Notes under the pieces: model-generated
Told to the model about the DNA's origin: nothing
What the model saw: only the letters and a program-made list of their open reading frames with translations
Databases searched by the model: none
Translations under genes and position numbers: made by a program
Shown here: piece after piece, positions 20,379 to 50,238 of the stretch
Layout of the letters: the number at the start of each line of letters is the position of its first letter
Position numbering within the stretch: position 1 is the stretch's first letter
From: Pycnopodia helianthoides
Lineage: Eukaryota > Echinodermata > Asteroidea > Forcipulatida > Asteriidae
Direction of reading: 5' to 3'
Assembly: GCA_032158295.1 (NCBI GenBank)
Contig: CM063255.1
Location: forward strand, 13,296,094-13,360,093
Length of the DNA: 64,000 bases

Positions 20379-21610
20379 AAGGAGCATTCTTTCCCTGGAA
20401 AAAATGTAACAATTACTTAAATGTACACAATGTTTATAGGAATAAACAACATACATGTACATTTATGTTGTTTGTTTTTATAAAAATGACCTCAATCAAC
20501 GTCTTCACTAAAATTGAACTTTGAGAAAGCACATAAATAACTCGTGAATAATTCCAGATGGCAATCGGAAGGACTACAAACTCGGGGCACATCATGTTGT
20601 TGACTGACTTCATATTACCCAACTTAGTCAAATTATGACACTATGGAATTCGCACTTTGCACAAAGAACTCTAACATTTATAAACAACTTTATTCTTTTT
20701 AGAAGCACAGTGCATGAATTGCTAGAACGCAACAACGAAACTGTTCTGCGTGAATTCGTGGCTATAACCACAGTCCAGTAAACCTAAATAATATGAAATT
20801 ACCCCAGTATAATTATTAACCAACATTTTATTGGTTTGTGGTTCAGTGGAGAATTTAATCATCTCGAACAATCATTCCAGATGAATGATTTAATTTAGGG
20901 GTAAACAACTACTGGTATATCTGCACTAGTTGATGACTTGTGTCATCTCGTTTACAAAGGGGAGATTTTGAAGAAAGGTCGACAATACACAAAGTGTGTA
21001 TGCCTATATGTAACATAAGGCAAACCATAGAGAAAGCTCGCTGGTATGTCAACGCACACTAGTTTTATTTACTAAATTTGTGATATGGAAGCAAGGGAAA
21101 CATCTCATATTGTTTGTCGGTTATTTTTGAAATACTTGATGATATTGTGGGAATGAATGGTAGTGTGAGTTCCTTCAATGAGCTAAAAATCTTGTTTTTA
21201 TGCTGCAGTGAATTGAACTGGTTGTTCTGCATGTACACAGTACACAAAGTATACGTGTACATTTTGCAACATTTGACGTGATACAGGTCTATCACGGCGC
21301 ATCTATAAGCGCTCAGGATTGAATATTAATCTAAATCTGTTGTTTAAATTGATGGTTTCCTTGTTTTTAATTTGATGGCTGCAACTTCCAGTTGGACTCG
21401 GGGACGAATAATTGTAACATAGCCTGTAATGAAGCGTTAATTACAATATATTTATAGCGTGACGTCTGATGTCAATTTCACTCTAATTTTGTGCACAGAA
21501 TATCAGATTCCGTTTCACGTTGTTTGCAGAAAATTTCGTTTTCACCAGTTTTAACCGACGGAAGGACTCAAGTCTCAAGAGGTCAAGTTGTAGTAATATA
21601 ATATATTATA
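20379..21610. other. no gene recognised
   Basis: A+T-rich spacer between two MITE copies; short frames without motifs. Confidence 0.4.
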
Positions 21611-21614
21611 TTAA

Positions 21615-21908
21615 AGGAACATTACAGAATTGGTCAGAAAAAAACTCTCTGTCTGAAATGCCATGAGAAATTAATAAACTAATTTTCCGATTGGAGTTTA
21701 TCGCTCGGTGAGCGTTTTATTCATTTGTTGAATCTATATGATTTCATGCAAATGTGTAACCGGTTTTTCACTATTTTCTCGTGACCAAGATGGCCGACCG
21801 ATCTCAAACTTCTACAGGTTTGTCAGTTTATGTATATGGTGGATCACATAAAGTGCTTACACTGCCAGCAACTGTTTTGTTAGCAAAAACCAATTCTGTA
21901 ATGTTCCT
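21615..21908 (+). mobile_element. TTAA-flanked MITE, copy 3 (internally shortened)
   Basis: Flanked by TTAA at 21611-21614 and 21909-21912, with the terminal AGGAACATTACAGAATTGG and its complement intact. About 100 bp of interior present in other copies is missing near the left end. Confidence 0.88.
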
Positions 21909-21912
21909 TTAA

Positions 21913-24900
21913 GGTGAAGAAAAATAAATCAAATGGATAGTGACATGATTTTTACTCAAACAGTAAATTTAAAATTACAACGGAATTAACTGGTTATCAT
22001 GGATAAGTATTTGTGACGCATACGTAATTGGAACAGTGAGTCAGAATTGATGAATGTGAAATTAGTGGGGAAAAAGAGACTATATACTTGCTGCAGGCAT
22101 GTGTTCCCCCTTATTCTAGACCCGGGACCAACTTTAACCTACGAGGTTACAATTCAGGTGGTTCACGGACTTACTACATCACAAGAAACACAAAACATAC
22201 AGGTTAGAACACAATGGGCCAATGGGCTACTGAATTCTCTATCCCTTTGGAGGTAAAAGGCTCAGGGAGATTTTGTGGGAATTCCTGAGAAATCCCTTGC
22301 CTGAAGTATTATCACAAATAATGGAGTATTTCTAGACTTGTAAGTCTAGAAGCATTAGGATAGGAGACCAAAAACAGAGTAGTTTCAATTTCATCAAATA
22401 CACAGAGACGAGGAACTAGGTGTCATGTAGAAGACACGCCCACAACGAACTTACCTATCATACAATCCTCTTCATCAATAATCTAAAATGCATAAAATCA
22501 TGAAGTCCCAGCGATGCGGTGATTAAGGCTAGACAAGTTTCGTCTTTTCTCTATGGTACAGGTTACAAAAGTCATGCTAAGTAACTGTGGTACTAGTGGT
22601 CGCTACTCTCTTGTTAATCCACAAATCTGCAGTATCTCGTTAGAAGCACATAACTTGTTTTTCATCAAGGAAATCAACGTATGGTGTGAGGATAGCAATA
22701 GCACGCAGGAACATATCCAGTTGTATGTTTGAGAAAGTGCTTAAAAGTCTCACTTGAGATAGTTCAACTTTCAGTAATACTCGGTGAATTATATGACAAT
22801 CGCTGATACGTTGACAAACATGAGCGATGTCCTTGCTGTATGCAGCGATGGCGTGGTGGAATGTCTCTTCATGCGAGGCTGCCAGTGTAATTAATCAAAG
22901 AAGACGGAGTCATACACGACAGGTAGTATGGGAGGACTGACAAAGGTGGCAAATATCAGTGTAGTTTGCTTCCAGACTATTGTGATAGAGAAATGGCGCA
23001 TGAAGTCAACGTAAAGATGCGTGCAGTAGTAGCAATAATTATAGCATGCAACCCACTCACTGAAGACTGTCCATCGATTTTTACGAGCAGTATACAAAAC
23101 TGCGGGATGCAAGTTTTGGAGTTTCATCAACAAGAACTATAATCACCCCATGACTGTATTAACCACTGGCACTGATGAGATTCCACTAGGCGTAATCCGT
23201 TAATCTCATTTAGTCTTGTCTTTCAGATGGGGGTCTGGATTAATGTATATAGAAAAACGGATCAATGAAGTCGTATTGTTACACTGACCACCACATTGCT
23301 AAAGAGCTATGTGCAAGGGAAGGGAATGTGTGTGTGTGTTTACACTGTTTACACTGTTTACATTCCAACTACAAAATTCACGCGTCCCCGTAATTATTGT
23401 CAGTCGTGCGGACGCGTCTCTTTTAAAGTAACGGGGCCCTATTTTCGCTGAACAGATTTTGACAGATGGTGATGTAACTTTCGCATATGCCACGGAACAA
23501 TGTACGAATATATACATGTACATGACGTGGCTGATTGAAGTGAGATAAGGTCGGGATCCTGCAAATCATTTTTAAACAGGCCCTTGTCTTGGCCTTGGTG
23601 CGGCCCCTTCCCCATAGACTTTAAGATTTTCCAATAGAAGTGCCCTTTGCAAAGTTAAACTGGCCTTGCCCTCTCAAAGACGAAAACACAGGCCTGCACC
23701 TATATAGCTATATACATGTACAGCCACTTTTCGTTGGTAAAATATTGAAAGCTTTTAACTTTCTCGAATCTATCAAAATAGCTAATTGAAAATTACATGT
23801 AATCATTTGTGTGTCAAAATATCCGACTATGAAACTACATGCCTTTGTGCAAGCGATCCAAACCGAGGCTGCAGATAAAATAATAGTCTATCCCTTTTTT
23901 AACCCTTTCGGAAAAAGAATCTTGGGTGGAAACTTCAAGCCACTAGTTAATGGTTTTGTGTTTTACTACTACAGGTCATTTTGGTTAGTCAGCAGTTTGC
24001 AATAGTTATTCCTTTTGGTTATGAAATTCAGTATTTGCCCATAACATATTATTTACGGCTGGAGGTGGAACGCTTTGTTCTACCTCGTTCAACCTCCATG
24101 CTAAAAAAAACCTCTTTGTAACGACAAGATGATGTTACTTGTATTCGACACCCATGATACACAATAACAATTCACTGATGGGAGCACGCTGTGAGTAACC
24201 TCGCTTGGAGCAGCGTTTCTATATACAAACATGCCGTAAATTCAAAGACAATGGAAGGAGACAGCTCACGAGAAAAACCTTCAACCATGGAGGAAAGGAA
24301 CACAACCTCAACTAAATAGAGTAACTCTCTACGAACAAAAAAACATCAGGAAGAAACAGTGACAAACTAAAGAGTTGACAGGCCATTAATTACCTGGCTG
24401 TTTGTGTTTGAAGACAAAAACTGTCAGAATGTGTGGAGCGTTATCATGTGACATAGGTTTTGACAAAGGTGGGGTGGGTGTCCTCTTAGACTGTATAGAC
24501 GTAATGTTGAAGTTTCTTGATGAAGGTGAGCCCTTATCTTAATCGTGTTAGTTCTGGTTGTGATACATCCCAATTTCCACTGGAAAAGTTTCAACAACGA
24601 TTATAGCCCGTTCAACAGTACAAAGCCAATTCAGAGGGAACACAACCCAAAACATTCCTGTGAATTCATTTAAATCCAATGTTCATTTTACACTTTCTGC
24701 GATTTCCCGAGCAAAATGAACGCTAGTATGCTAAACCCCAGGCCTTGGCCCTACTCCAGAAAAGGGATAGTCGTGTTGTGGAGCCGGTGTTTAGTGTTGG
24801 CACTGTGTTAGTAACTTTAACTCAAGTGAACAGTTTGGAAAAATCAGTCTAGTAAGATCGATCATCAAGATTAAACAAGATCCACAGACCTTACAAAACG

Positions 24901-25040
24901 AGGGTTGGAATTGAGTCCATCCCTGGAATTCAAAAGGGCAGACAGAGCCTACGCTACAGCCAGAGCCGGAGCCAGAAGCTGTAGTTTCGAAAATGGGCTG
25001 CAGTCCGTAACATCATACACCCAACCTTTATTTTCTTCAA
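21913..25040. other. no gene recognised
   Basis: About 3.1 kb with only short frames. A small TG run near 23325 is followed by a doubled TTTACACTG. Nothing else can be supported. Confidence 0.4.
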
Positions 25041-28000
25041 ATACAATGTAGGATTTAGGGCTACATGTATTGAAGGCATAGCCTTCATGTATTGGAGGCC
25101 TAGCCTACATGTATTGAAGGCCTATACCCTACATATAGCCTACATGTATTGAAGGCTTGTAGCCTATACGGATTTTGAAAGCCTATACCCTACATGTATT
25201 GAAGGCTTATAGCCTACATGTTTTGAAGGCCTAGCCTACATGTATTGAAGGCCTATAGCCTACATGTATCGAAGGCCTATATATAGTTTATGTATTGAAG
25301 GCTTAAAGCCTACATGTATTGAATGCCTATACTACATGTATTGAAGGCCTATACTACATGTATTGAAGGCCTAGCCTACATGTATTGAAGGCCTAGCCTA
25401 CATGTATTGAAGGCCTATACTACATGTATTTGAATGCCTAGCCTATATGTATTGAAGGCCTAGCCTACATGTATTGAATGCCTAGCCTATATCTATTGAA
25501 GGCCTATACTACATGTATATGAATGCCTAGCCTACATGTATTGAAGGCCTAGCCTACATGTAGTGAAGGCCTATATATAGTTTATGTATTGAAGGCTTAA
25601 AGCCTACATGTATTGAATGCCTATACTACATGTATTGAAGGCCTATACTACATGTATTGAAGGCCTAGCCTACATGTATTGAAGGCCTAGCCTACATGTA
25701 TCGAAGGCCTATACTACATGTATTTGAATGCCTAGCCTATATGTTTTGAAGGCCTATACTACATGTATTTGAATGCCTAGCCTACATGTATTGAAGGCCT
25801 AGCCTACATGTAGTGAAGGCCTATAATACATGTATTGAATGCCTATACCATAGGTATTTGAAGGCCTATACTACATGAATTGAAGGCCTATACTTCATGT
25901 ATTGAAGGCTTAGCCTACATGTATTGAAGGCCTATACTGCATGTATTTAATGCCTATACTACATGTATTTGAAGGCCTATACTACATGAATTGAAGGCCT
26001 ATACTACATGTATTGAAGGCCTATACTGCATGTATTTGAAGGCCTATACTACATGAATTGTAGGCCTAGCCTACATGTATTGAAGCCTATACTACATGTA
26101 TTGAATGCCTATACTACATGTATTGAAAGGCCTATACTACATGTATTGAAGGCTTAGCCTACATGTATTGAAGGCCTATACTGCATGTATTTGAAGGCCT
26201 ATACTACATGAATTGAAGGCCTATACTACATGTGTTGAAGGCCTATACTACATGTATTAAAGCCTATAGCCACATGTATCGAAGGCCTAGCCTACATGTA
26301 TTGAAGGCCTATATATAGTTTATGTATTGAAGGCTTAAAGCCTACATGTATTGAATGCCTATACTTCATGTATTGAAGGCCTATACTACATGTATTGAAG
26401 CCTAGCTACATGTATTGAAGGCCTAATATAGTTTATGTATTGAAGGCTTAAAGCCTACATGTATTGAATGCCTATACTACATGTATTGAAGGCCTATACT
26501 ACATGTATTGAAGGCCTAGCCTACATGTATTGAAGCCTAGCCTACATGTATTGAAGGCCTATACTACATGTATTTGAATGCCTAGCCTATATGTATTGAG
26601 GCCTAGCCTACATGTATTGAATGCTGCTAATGTATGAAGGCCTATACTACATGTATTTGAATGCCTAGCCTATATGTATGAAGCCTATACTACATGTATT
26701 GAATGCCTAGCTACATGTATGAAGGCCTAGCCTACATGTAGTGAAGGCCTATACTACATGTATTGAATGCCTATACCATATGTATTTGAAGGCCTATACT
26801 ACATGAATTGAAGGCCTATACTACATGTATTGAAGGCCTATACTACATGTATTGAAGGCTTAGCCTACATGTATTGAAGGCCTATACTGCATGTATTTGA
26901 AGGCCTATACTACATGAATTGAAGGCCTATACTACATGTGTTGAAGGCCTATACTACATGTATTGAAGGCTTAGCCTACATGTATTGAAGGCCTATACTG
27001 CATGTATTGAATGCCTTTACTACATGTATTTGAAGGCCTATACTACATGAATTGAAGGCCTATACTACATGTATTGAAGGCCTATACTGCATGTATTTGA
27101 AGGCCTATACTACATGAATTGAAGGCCTAGCCTACATGTATTGAAGGCCTATACTACATGTATTGAAGGCCTAGCCTACATGTAGTGAAGGCCTATACTA
27201 CATGAATTGAAGGCCTATACTACATGTATTGAAGGCCTATACTACATGTATTGAAGGCTTAGCCTACATGTATTGAAGGCCTATACTGCATGTATTTGAA
27301 GGCCTATACTACATGAATTGAAGGCCTATACTACATGTGTTGAAGGCCTATACTACATGTATTGAAGGCTTAGCCTACATGTATTGAAGGCCTATACTGC
27401 ATGTATTGAATGCCTTTACTACATGTATTTGAAGGCCTATACTACATGAATTGAAGGCCTATACTACATGTATTGAAGGCCTATACTGCATGTATTTGAA
27501 GGCCTATACTACATGAATTGAAGGCCTAGCCTACATGTATTGAAGGCCTATACTACATGTATTGAAGGCCTAGCCTACATGTAGTGAAGGCCTATACTAC
27601 ATGTAATGAATGCCTATACTACATGTATTGAAAGCCTATACTACATGTATTGAAGGCTTAGCCTACATGTATTGAAGGCCTATACTGCATGTATTTGAAG
27701 GCCTATACTACATGAATTGAAGGCCTATACTACATGTGTTGAAGGCCTATACTACATGTATTGAAGGCCTATAGCCTACATGTATCGAAGGCCTATAGCC
27801 TACATGTATCGAAGGCCTAGCCTACATGTATTGAAGGCCTATATATAGTTTATGTATTGAAGGCTTAAAGCCTACATGTATTGAATGCCTATACTTCATG
27901 TATTGAAGGCCTATACTACATGTATTGAAGGCCTAGCCTACATGTATTGAAGGCCTATATATAGTTTATGTATTGAAGGCTTAAAGCCTACATGTATTGA

Positions 28001-29214
28001 ATGCATATACTACATGAATTGAAGGCCTATACTTCATGTATTGAAGGCCTAGCCTACATGTATTGAAGGCCTAGCCTACATGTATTGAAGGCCTATACTA
28101 CATGTATTTGAATGCCTAGCCTATATGTATTGAAGGCCTAGCCTACATGTATTGAATGCCTAGCCTATATGTATTGAAGGCCTATACTACATGTATTTGA
28201 ATGCCTAGCCTACATGTATTGAAGGCCTAGCCTACATGTAGTGAAGGCCTATACTACATGTATTGAAGGCCTAGCCTACATGTTTTGAAGGCCTAGCCTA
28301 CATGTATTGAATGTCTAGCCTACATGTATTGAATGCCTAGCCTACATGTACTGAAGGCCTACCCTACATGTATTGAATGCCTAGCCTACATGTATTGAAG
28401 GCCTAGCCTACATGTATTGAAGGCCTAGCCTACATGTAGTGAAGGCCTTCATCCTACATGTATTGAAGGCCTAGCCTACATGTATTGAATGCCTAGCCTA
28501 CATGTATTGAAGGCCTAGCCTACATGTAGTGAAGGCCTTCATCCTACATGTATTGAAGGCCTAGCCTACATGTATTGAATGCCTAGCCTACATGTATTGA
28601 ATGCCTAGCCTACATGTATTGAAGGCCTAGCCTACATGTATTGAATGCCTAGCCTACATGTATTGAAGGCCTAGCCTACATGTATTGAAGGCCTAGCCTA
28701 CATGTAGTGAAGGCCTTCATCCTACATGTATTGAAGGCCTAGCCTTCATGTATTGAATGCCTAGCCTACATGTATTGAATGCCTAACCTACATGTATTGA
28801 AGGCCTAGCCTAAACTTGCACATAACTCAACAGAGTTGGGATGACACAGACCTAGGATCTTTCAGATTTTTCTTTTTTGACCAATCCACCCACATACTCC
28901 AGTGGGGGAAATAAACTCAATATTTTTAAACATTGGTCATTCTGAATGGCCCCTAGCCTACATGTATTGAATGTCTAGCCTACATGTATTGAATGCCTAG
29001 CCTACATGTATTGAAGGCCTAGCCTACATGTATTGAATGCCTAGCCTACATGTATTGAAGGCCTAGCCTACATGTATTGAAGGCCTAGCCTACATGTAGT
29101 GAAGGCCTTCATCCTACATGTATTGAAGGCCTAGCCTACATGTATTGAATGCCTAGCCTACATGTATTGAATGCCTAACCTACATGTATTGAAGGCCTAG
29201 CCTAAACTTGCACA
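25041..29214. repeat. 4.2-kb satellite of about 22-bp units
   Basis: Roughly 190 head-to-tail variants of a unit containing ACATGTATTGAAGGCCTA. The last part alternates between CTATACT and GCCTAGCCT forms, and units range from 21 to 24 bp. The landmark TACATGTGTTGAAGG recurs at about 26231, 26937, 27336 and 27735, so a block of about 399 bp is itself repeated in tandem. Another landmark, TATATAGTTTATGTATTG, marks a second type of larger block at 25277, 25575, 26309, 27838 and 27957. Every frame is full of stops. Confidence 0.97.
28812..28953. repeat. non-satellite interruption, first copy
   Basis: About 140 bp from ACTTGCACATAACTCAACAG to TTCTGAATGGCCCC breaks the satellite. It recurs almost identically at 29205-29346, once the array resumes. 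Confidence 0.9.
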
Positions 29215-29346
29215 TAACTCAACAGAGTTGGGATGACACAGACCTAGGATCTTTCAGATTTTTCTTTTTTGACCAATCCACCCACATACTCCAGTGGGGG
29301 GAAATAAACTCAATATTTTTAAACATTGGTCATTCTGAATGGCCCC
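29205..29346. repeat. non-satellite interruption, second copy, ending the array
   Basis: Near-identical to 28812-28953 with one extra G. After it the sequence is unique, so the satellite ends with this block. Confidence 0.9.
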
Positions 29347-29689
29347 TTATAAAATGAGCAAGAAACTTTCGTCTATACTTTTTGGTTTGTTTTGTTACGA
29401 ATTTACCATATAATATACATCAGGTATAGGCTTCTGTAACAAACTCCTGTGTAATTAAACAAATTAATTAAACTCTCCATGATTCTTTCAAAGAATTTAC
29501 AACCAAAAACCATTACAGGACATTAATGTCTGCAAGTTCATAATCATTTAATAAAAGCTTGAACCTCTTCATTTTTAAAAACTATAAACTAGACACAAAA
29601 CCGAACTGGTTAAACGTTTACGTTTTTACAGTTCAGATAAACGTAAAACATTTCAATCAAAAAGTGCCGCGAAACATTGACTATAATAA
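29347..29689. other. no gene recognised
   Basis: A+T-rich unique spacer between the satellite and the next tandem repeat. Confidence 0.4.
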
Positions 29690-30600
29690 TTGCCTAGTTA
29701 CGTCAAGTACACACGCGTACAAGCAAAATTCTCTGCTAACCCCTGAAATATGCTTGATGTAAGCACGGAATTCTCTGCCGTAAGCATTGATTATTTGCTT
29801 TTGGTAAGCAGAGCCATGTATTTGGGCCTGGGTCTCACAACTTAGCGTATAAAGTGAACTATCCCTCATTTAAACGAATGAGCCCAATTTCATGGCTCTG
29901 GTTACTGCCGAAATCCATGCTTACAGTCACCCATTCTCCGCCTATTTTGCAAGCGTCAAATTTTTGCGCTATTTGTGTAAGCGAAGAATGCCTAGTTACG
30001 TGAAGTACACACGCGCACAAGCCAAAATTCTCTGCTAACCCCTGAAATACGCTTGATGTAAGAACGGAATTCTCTGCTTCCGTAAGCGTTGATTCTTTGC
30101 TTTTGGTAAGCAGAGCCATGTATTTGGGCCTGGGTCTCACAACTTAGTGTATAAAGTGAACTACCCCTCATTTAAACAAATGAGCCCAATTACATATGGC
30201 TCTGGTTACTGCTGAAATCCATGCTTACGGTCAACATTCTCCGCTTATTTTGCAAGCGTCGAATTTCTGAGCTAGCTATGTAAGCGAAGAATGCCTATAT
30301 AGTTACGTGAAGTACACACGAGAAAAAGCCGTAATTCTCTGCTAACCCCTGAAATACGCTCGACTTAAGCACGGAATTCTCTGCTTCCGTAAGCGTCGTT
30401 TTTTTGCTTACGGGTAGCAGAGTCATGAAATTGGGTCCAGGTCTCACAAGTTAGTACGCAAACCACCCAAGACTGTATATCATGGAATAGGTTTCACAAT
30501 TTAGTTCGAAAAGCAATCACACCACACGTCTCACAATTTAGTAAGTAAAGCAAGCACACCACAGGTCTCACAAGTTAGTAAGTAAAGATTGGTCTATGCT
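29690..30600. repeat. three tandem units of about 300 bp
   Basis: Units start TGCCTAGTTACGT near 29691, 29990 and 30291 and share ACACACGCG, TCTCTGCTAACCCCTGAAAT, GTAAGCAGAGCCATG and GGTCTCACAA. The third unit is diverged and trails into short GGTCTCACAAGTTAGTA repeats. Confidence 0.88.
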
Positions 30601-32124
30601 GATTGTATTAAAATCATAGTTGTAAAAAAAAAAAAAAAATTTTAATATCGTGTTTGTTATTTTTGTTGCGATAAAATATTAAATGCGGCATAAGTTAATA
30701 AGTTAGTACGTAACACGAACTGCCACTCTTATCAAAGAATTATGAATTCGAAACGAATTATGAATTCGAAACGAATTATTAATTCAAAACGAATCATTAA
30801 TCTGTTACTACGCCTGCTTTCCGCTGATAACATTTCAGTGCATGCCACAATTGCGCTTAGCACATAATAATTTTGGGTAGACGATTTAAATTTTGTATTA
30901 ACATTTGTTGTGTCTTTTTAATACTGAATGTTTTTGTTGGGCTAAAATAGTAAATATTGGATATGACTTTATTGTTCATTTTGGCTCTTCATGCACACCC
31001 ATGAAAAATTTATTTTTTCTTTTCTCAACTTTCCCCATTCAGCTACAATTCGAGCCTCATTGCAACCCCAACAGGTTTGTTGTTTGCTACATAGTGATTT
31101 CGCACAAGAACCTTAAAAACGTGGTTTCAGGCGAATGGGTAGCCTTGTTTCCTTCATGATTCAGCTTCAAGTAATGCCTTTGCATAAGAAACCTAAAAGA
31201 TCGTTTTCAGGTGAACGGGACCTCTGACACGAGGGCAAAATCGTCCCAAACACACGGCGTTCTATTTTTAACATTCACGCTGAATAACAGCAAGATCTGA
31301 GCGGACACGTCGCTCTGCGCTGGGAGCAAGAAAATTCTTCTCGATTCTTGTGAATGAACGTAGACTTGTGTCAGTCGGCGCAGGAATGACTCTTTATAAT
31401 TATACTCTACATACAAAAATCGCAAAAACACAGATCATATGGGTTTAAGACTTGTTCGAGTTGAAAAAAAAGCAAGCAAGAGCACCGTTAAACTCGTATA
31501 GCGCCCTCAATCGTTTAAAATGTTCAAAGCTTCAGTCCGTTTTTATTTATAAACTCACAGATTATAGGCAAAGTACCCATGGCGTTAAGTTTGCCTGAGA
31601 ATTTGTTTTTTTTTCTACTGACAATGTTTTTATAAGTTTTAAAGCTTTTAAACTGAAAGTCAATAAAATCTTATTTGTTTTAAGAAACGTTTGTGTAATC
31701 TAGGACGTTAAATTTGAGCTTAATTGAAAAATGATGTTTCTAGAAGTCGGATTTGTTTTCACTTTATCCTGTGTGTTTGTACACAGATACAAAACGCGCA
31801 ATAAATTACGTCATTGTGACGTTGTCCGTAATTTTATGCCGCGATGCACATCTACAGTATTCCAGAAGTCTAAAATCGAAAAAAGTTTGACGATGGGACG
31901 TATACTTTTTGAGATATGGCGGTCTAAAGATTGGCTAATTAAATATTCATGCCATTATAACTAAGTAAATTAATTAATTAATCTAAGCTAATTACACTTT
32001 TCTATAACTTCAAAACCTAAGCTTTAATATGATATAGGATTTGACTCTTTTATACTAAGCCAAGTATGACTTTTGGCTTTAACAAAATGCCCTGGTTAAA
32101 CCTATGGGCTTTTGAGATACAAAG

Positions 32125-32130
<6 letters not shown>
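30601..32130. other. no gene recognised; short simple repeats
   Basis: Contains a poly-A run near 30625, an 18-bp repeat of GAATTATGAATTCGAAAC words at about 30738-30795, and an (AAT)n run near 32127. No protein family is recognised. Confidence 0.5.
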
Positions 32131-32156
<26 letters not shown>

Positions 32157-32181
32157 CAAATTAAAATTTTAACAAAAACAA

Positions 32182-32213
32182 TAGCTGTTCCGACCACTAC
32201 GTCGGAACAGCTA
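32182..32213. repeat. perfect 13-bp hairpin 3' of the P450 gene
   Basis: TAGCTGTTCCGAC and its exact complement GTCGGAACAGCTA enclose a 6-base loop. It lies about 100 bp beyond the P450 stop codon, after an (AAT)n tract. It could be a transposon end or an RNA hairpin in the 3' UTR. Confidence 0.7.
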
Positions 32214-32313
32214 ATAACAAAGAAACATAAGCAAAGCAAATCTGTTAACTCTACCTAATGATTTAAATTAAAATGTCAAGAGCTATAATAGTCAGGTGTA
32301 TGGTTACTTGTCT

Positions 32314-48365
<16,052 letters not shown>

Positions 48366-50137
48366 CTGTCAACAAATTAGAAAATCTAAACATCTATTGC
48401 CATACTCACAGTGTAAAAACAAAGTTGCTGCATACAATTTAGAAAATTTAATCTGAGAGCTCACTGATTATACAATTTCATACCAGTACAAACCCTCTAG
48501 AGACTGTGGGCATTTACATCTGAAAAACTGTGGCAGACTAGAAAATAGCATTTGGAGACCCACAAACTACCATTTCTTATTTTGATTGCATCAATCATGA
48601 TGAGCATACAGTACGTATTACATAGGCCTACTGCATGTGTGCACAAAATCCTTGACAAAACTGAGCTACATTGTTACAACCTGTATGCACAGTCCTTAGA
48701 CTTGACATACCAATGTACATGTACCACTAGTCATGCTAGTTTGACAAATAGCTGTCTAAACCGGGAGTACCATGGAGAATGACAAACCTCGTAATAAGGC
48801 CAGCCTTGGAAAAGGTATAAATGAAATCAATTTTGTGAATTTAATTTAAGGCATCATACATAATGTACAGGATTGGCAATGATTTTTATTCCCAATTTTT
48901 CATAAACTTGGTACATTTACCTGTACTTTTTATTGATACAATGATTCTAAGATTCTAAGATCAATCTGAAATACTTCTTCATGGATGTAGATGTATGTGT
49001 GAGAAAACGTCCACTATAAAATTTGGATTTGCCAAGTTTAAATGCATTATGGATCTAGACAGAAAATACCAAACAAATGACAACGTATTTAACTGAAATT
49101 TTTACATGATGAATGTATTTGGAAACTTGCGGATGAAAATGATTTCAAATGAAAAAGTAGTTTAAAACTAATTTCTTAATTTAAATAATATATTCACTAT
49201 AATAATGTATACAATGCATTACTGAGCAGAAACATCAAATTAGTGTACATGTACATGTACAACATCAAATTCATCATTCACAATTTATAAACTGATATAT
49301 GATTGAAATTCCAACTGACAAATGGTTTTGAAATAAAATTGTAATGACATCATCATTTATAAAAATAACAAATTGTAAACATGCAGTAGACACGTATATC
49401 AGTCAACATCCATCTGTGACTCAGCATTTAGCATACAATGGACACATTGATTTTATCATTTGAAAGCTCTTGCACACACACTCCAATGAATTGTGTATTA
49501 CATATGTACACATAATTGTGCAACAGCATGCAAACAATGATTAGCCTAAATAAATAAATGACTGCATTATACAAACAGTGAAACACTGATGCTACCTAAG
49601 ATTCAGCTTATTCTGGTTCCGTCTCTGGTTCCGTCTCTGGCTCTGGCTGATGATGGAAACACTGCACTAAACGAAACGACTCTAAAATTGATAATATGGG
49701 CCAAGCCGGAGCCAAAGCTGGAACTGAAGCCCAAGCCGAGGTTTGGAAAAGGCCCATGACAGATGCATTGAGCAAGCTTCTCTTTTAGGATTGACTCCAG
49801 AAAACAAGCTAAAATGCATCATGTACATTGTGATTGTAAACGTAGACCTACCAAGGTTTGCATAACTTGTTTTGAAAGTCAACAATGTCAAGTCAACTCT
49901 GTACAAGGTTAAGTTGGTCTGAAGTCAACTCACTGACTGAATGGGGAAATGTCCTTTAAAAATGATTTAGGTTAAATTTAGTTGGTTCTCTCTAATTGTA
50001 ACACCCCCCCCCCCCCAATATTTTGCTTCAGTCAGCTTCTAGAAGTAGAAGTCACGATATGCACCGGAGGATCGTACTTGGGTGTATTGGACTAGTACTA
50101 CATGTACATGTAGTACTATACTTTACTCCTAGTCGGA
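48366..50137. other. no gene recognised; expected location of the P450 first exon
   Basis: The missing P450 N-terminal exon should lie upstream of 48365 on the minus strand, but no ATG followed by a hydrophobic anchor and a GT donor of the right phase stands out. A run of ACATGTAC repeats lies near 49245, and a C run near 50006. Confidence 0.35.
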
Positions 50138-50177
50138 TTCTTTCCGCTATCGTCTCCACGATATATAGCGGAACGAA

Positions 50178-50238
50178 CCTCTGAGTCACACATAGTTCTA
50201 GAACTTTAACTTAAAGTTCTAGAACTATCCCTCAGAGG
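50178..50238. repeat. long hairpin containing TTCTAGAA dyads
   Basis: CCTCTGAG and CTCAGAGG enclose ATAGTTCTAGAACTTTAA and its exact complement, leaving a one-base centre between the inner arms. There is no evidence that it is expressed or bound. Confidence 0.8.

Noticed and set aside
25041..29214. CRISPR-like array
   Set aside because: The units are contiguous 22-bp variants with no unique spacers, in a eukaryotic intron-bearing context. It is a satellite.
48366..50137. Search for the P450 anchor exon
   Set aside because: No ATG plus hydrophobic stretch plus donor of the needed phase could be supported, so none is annotated.
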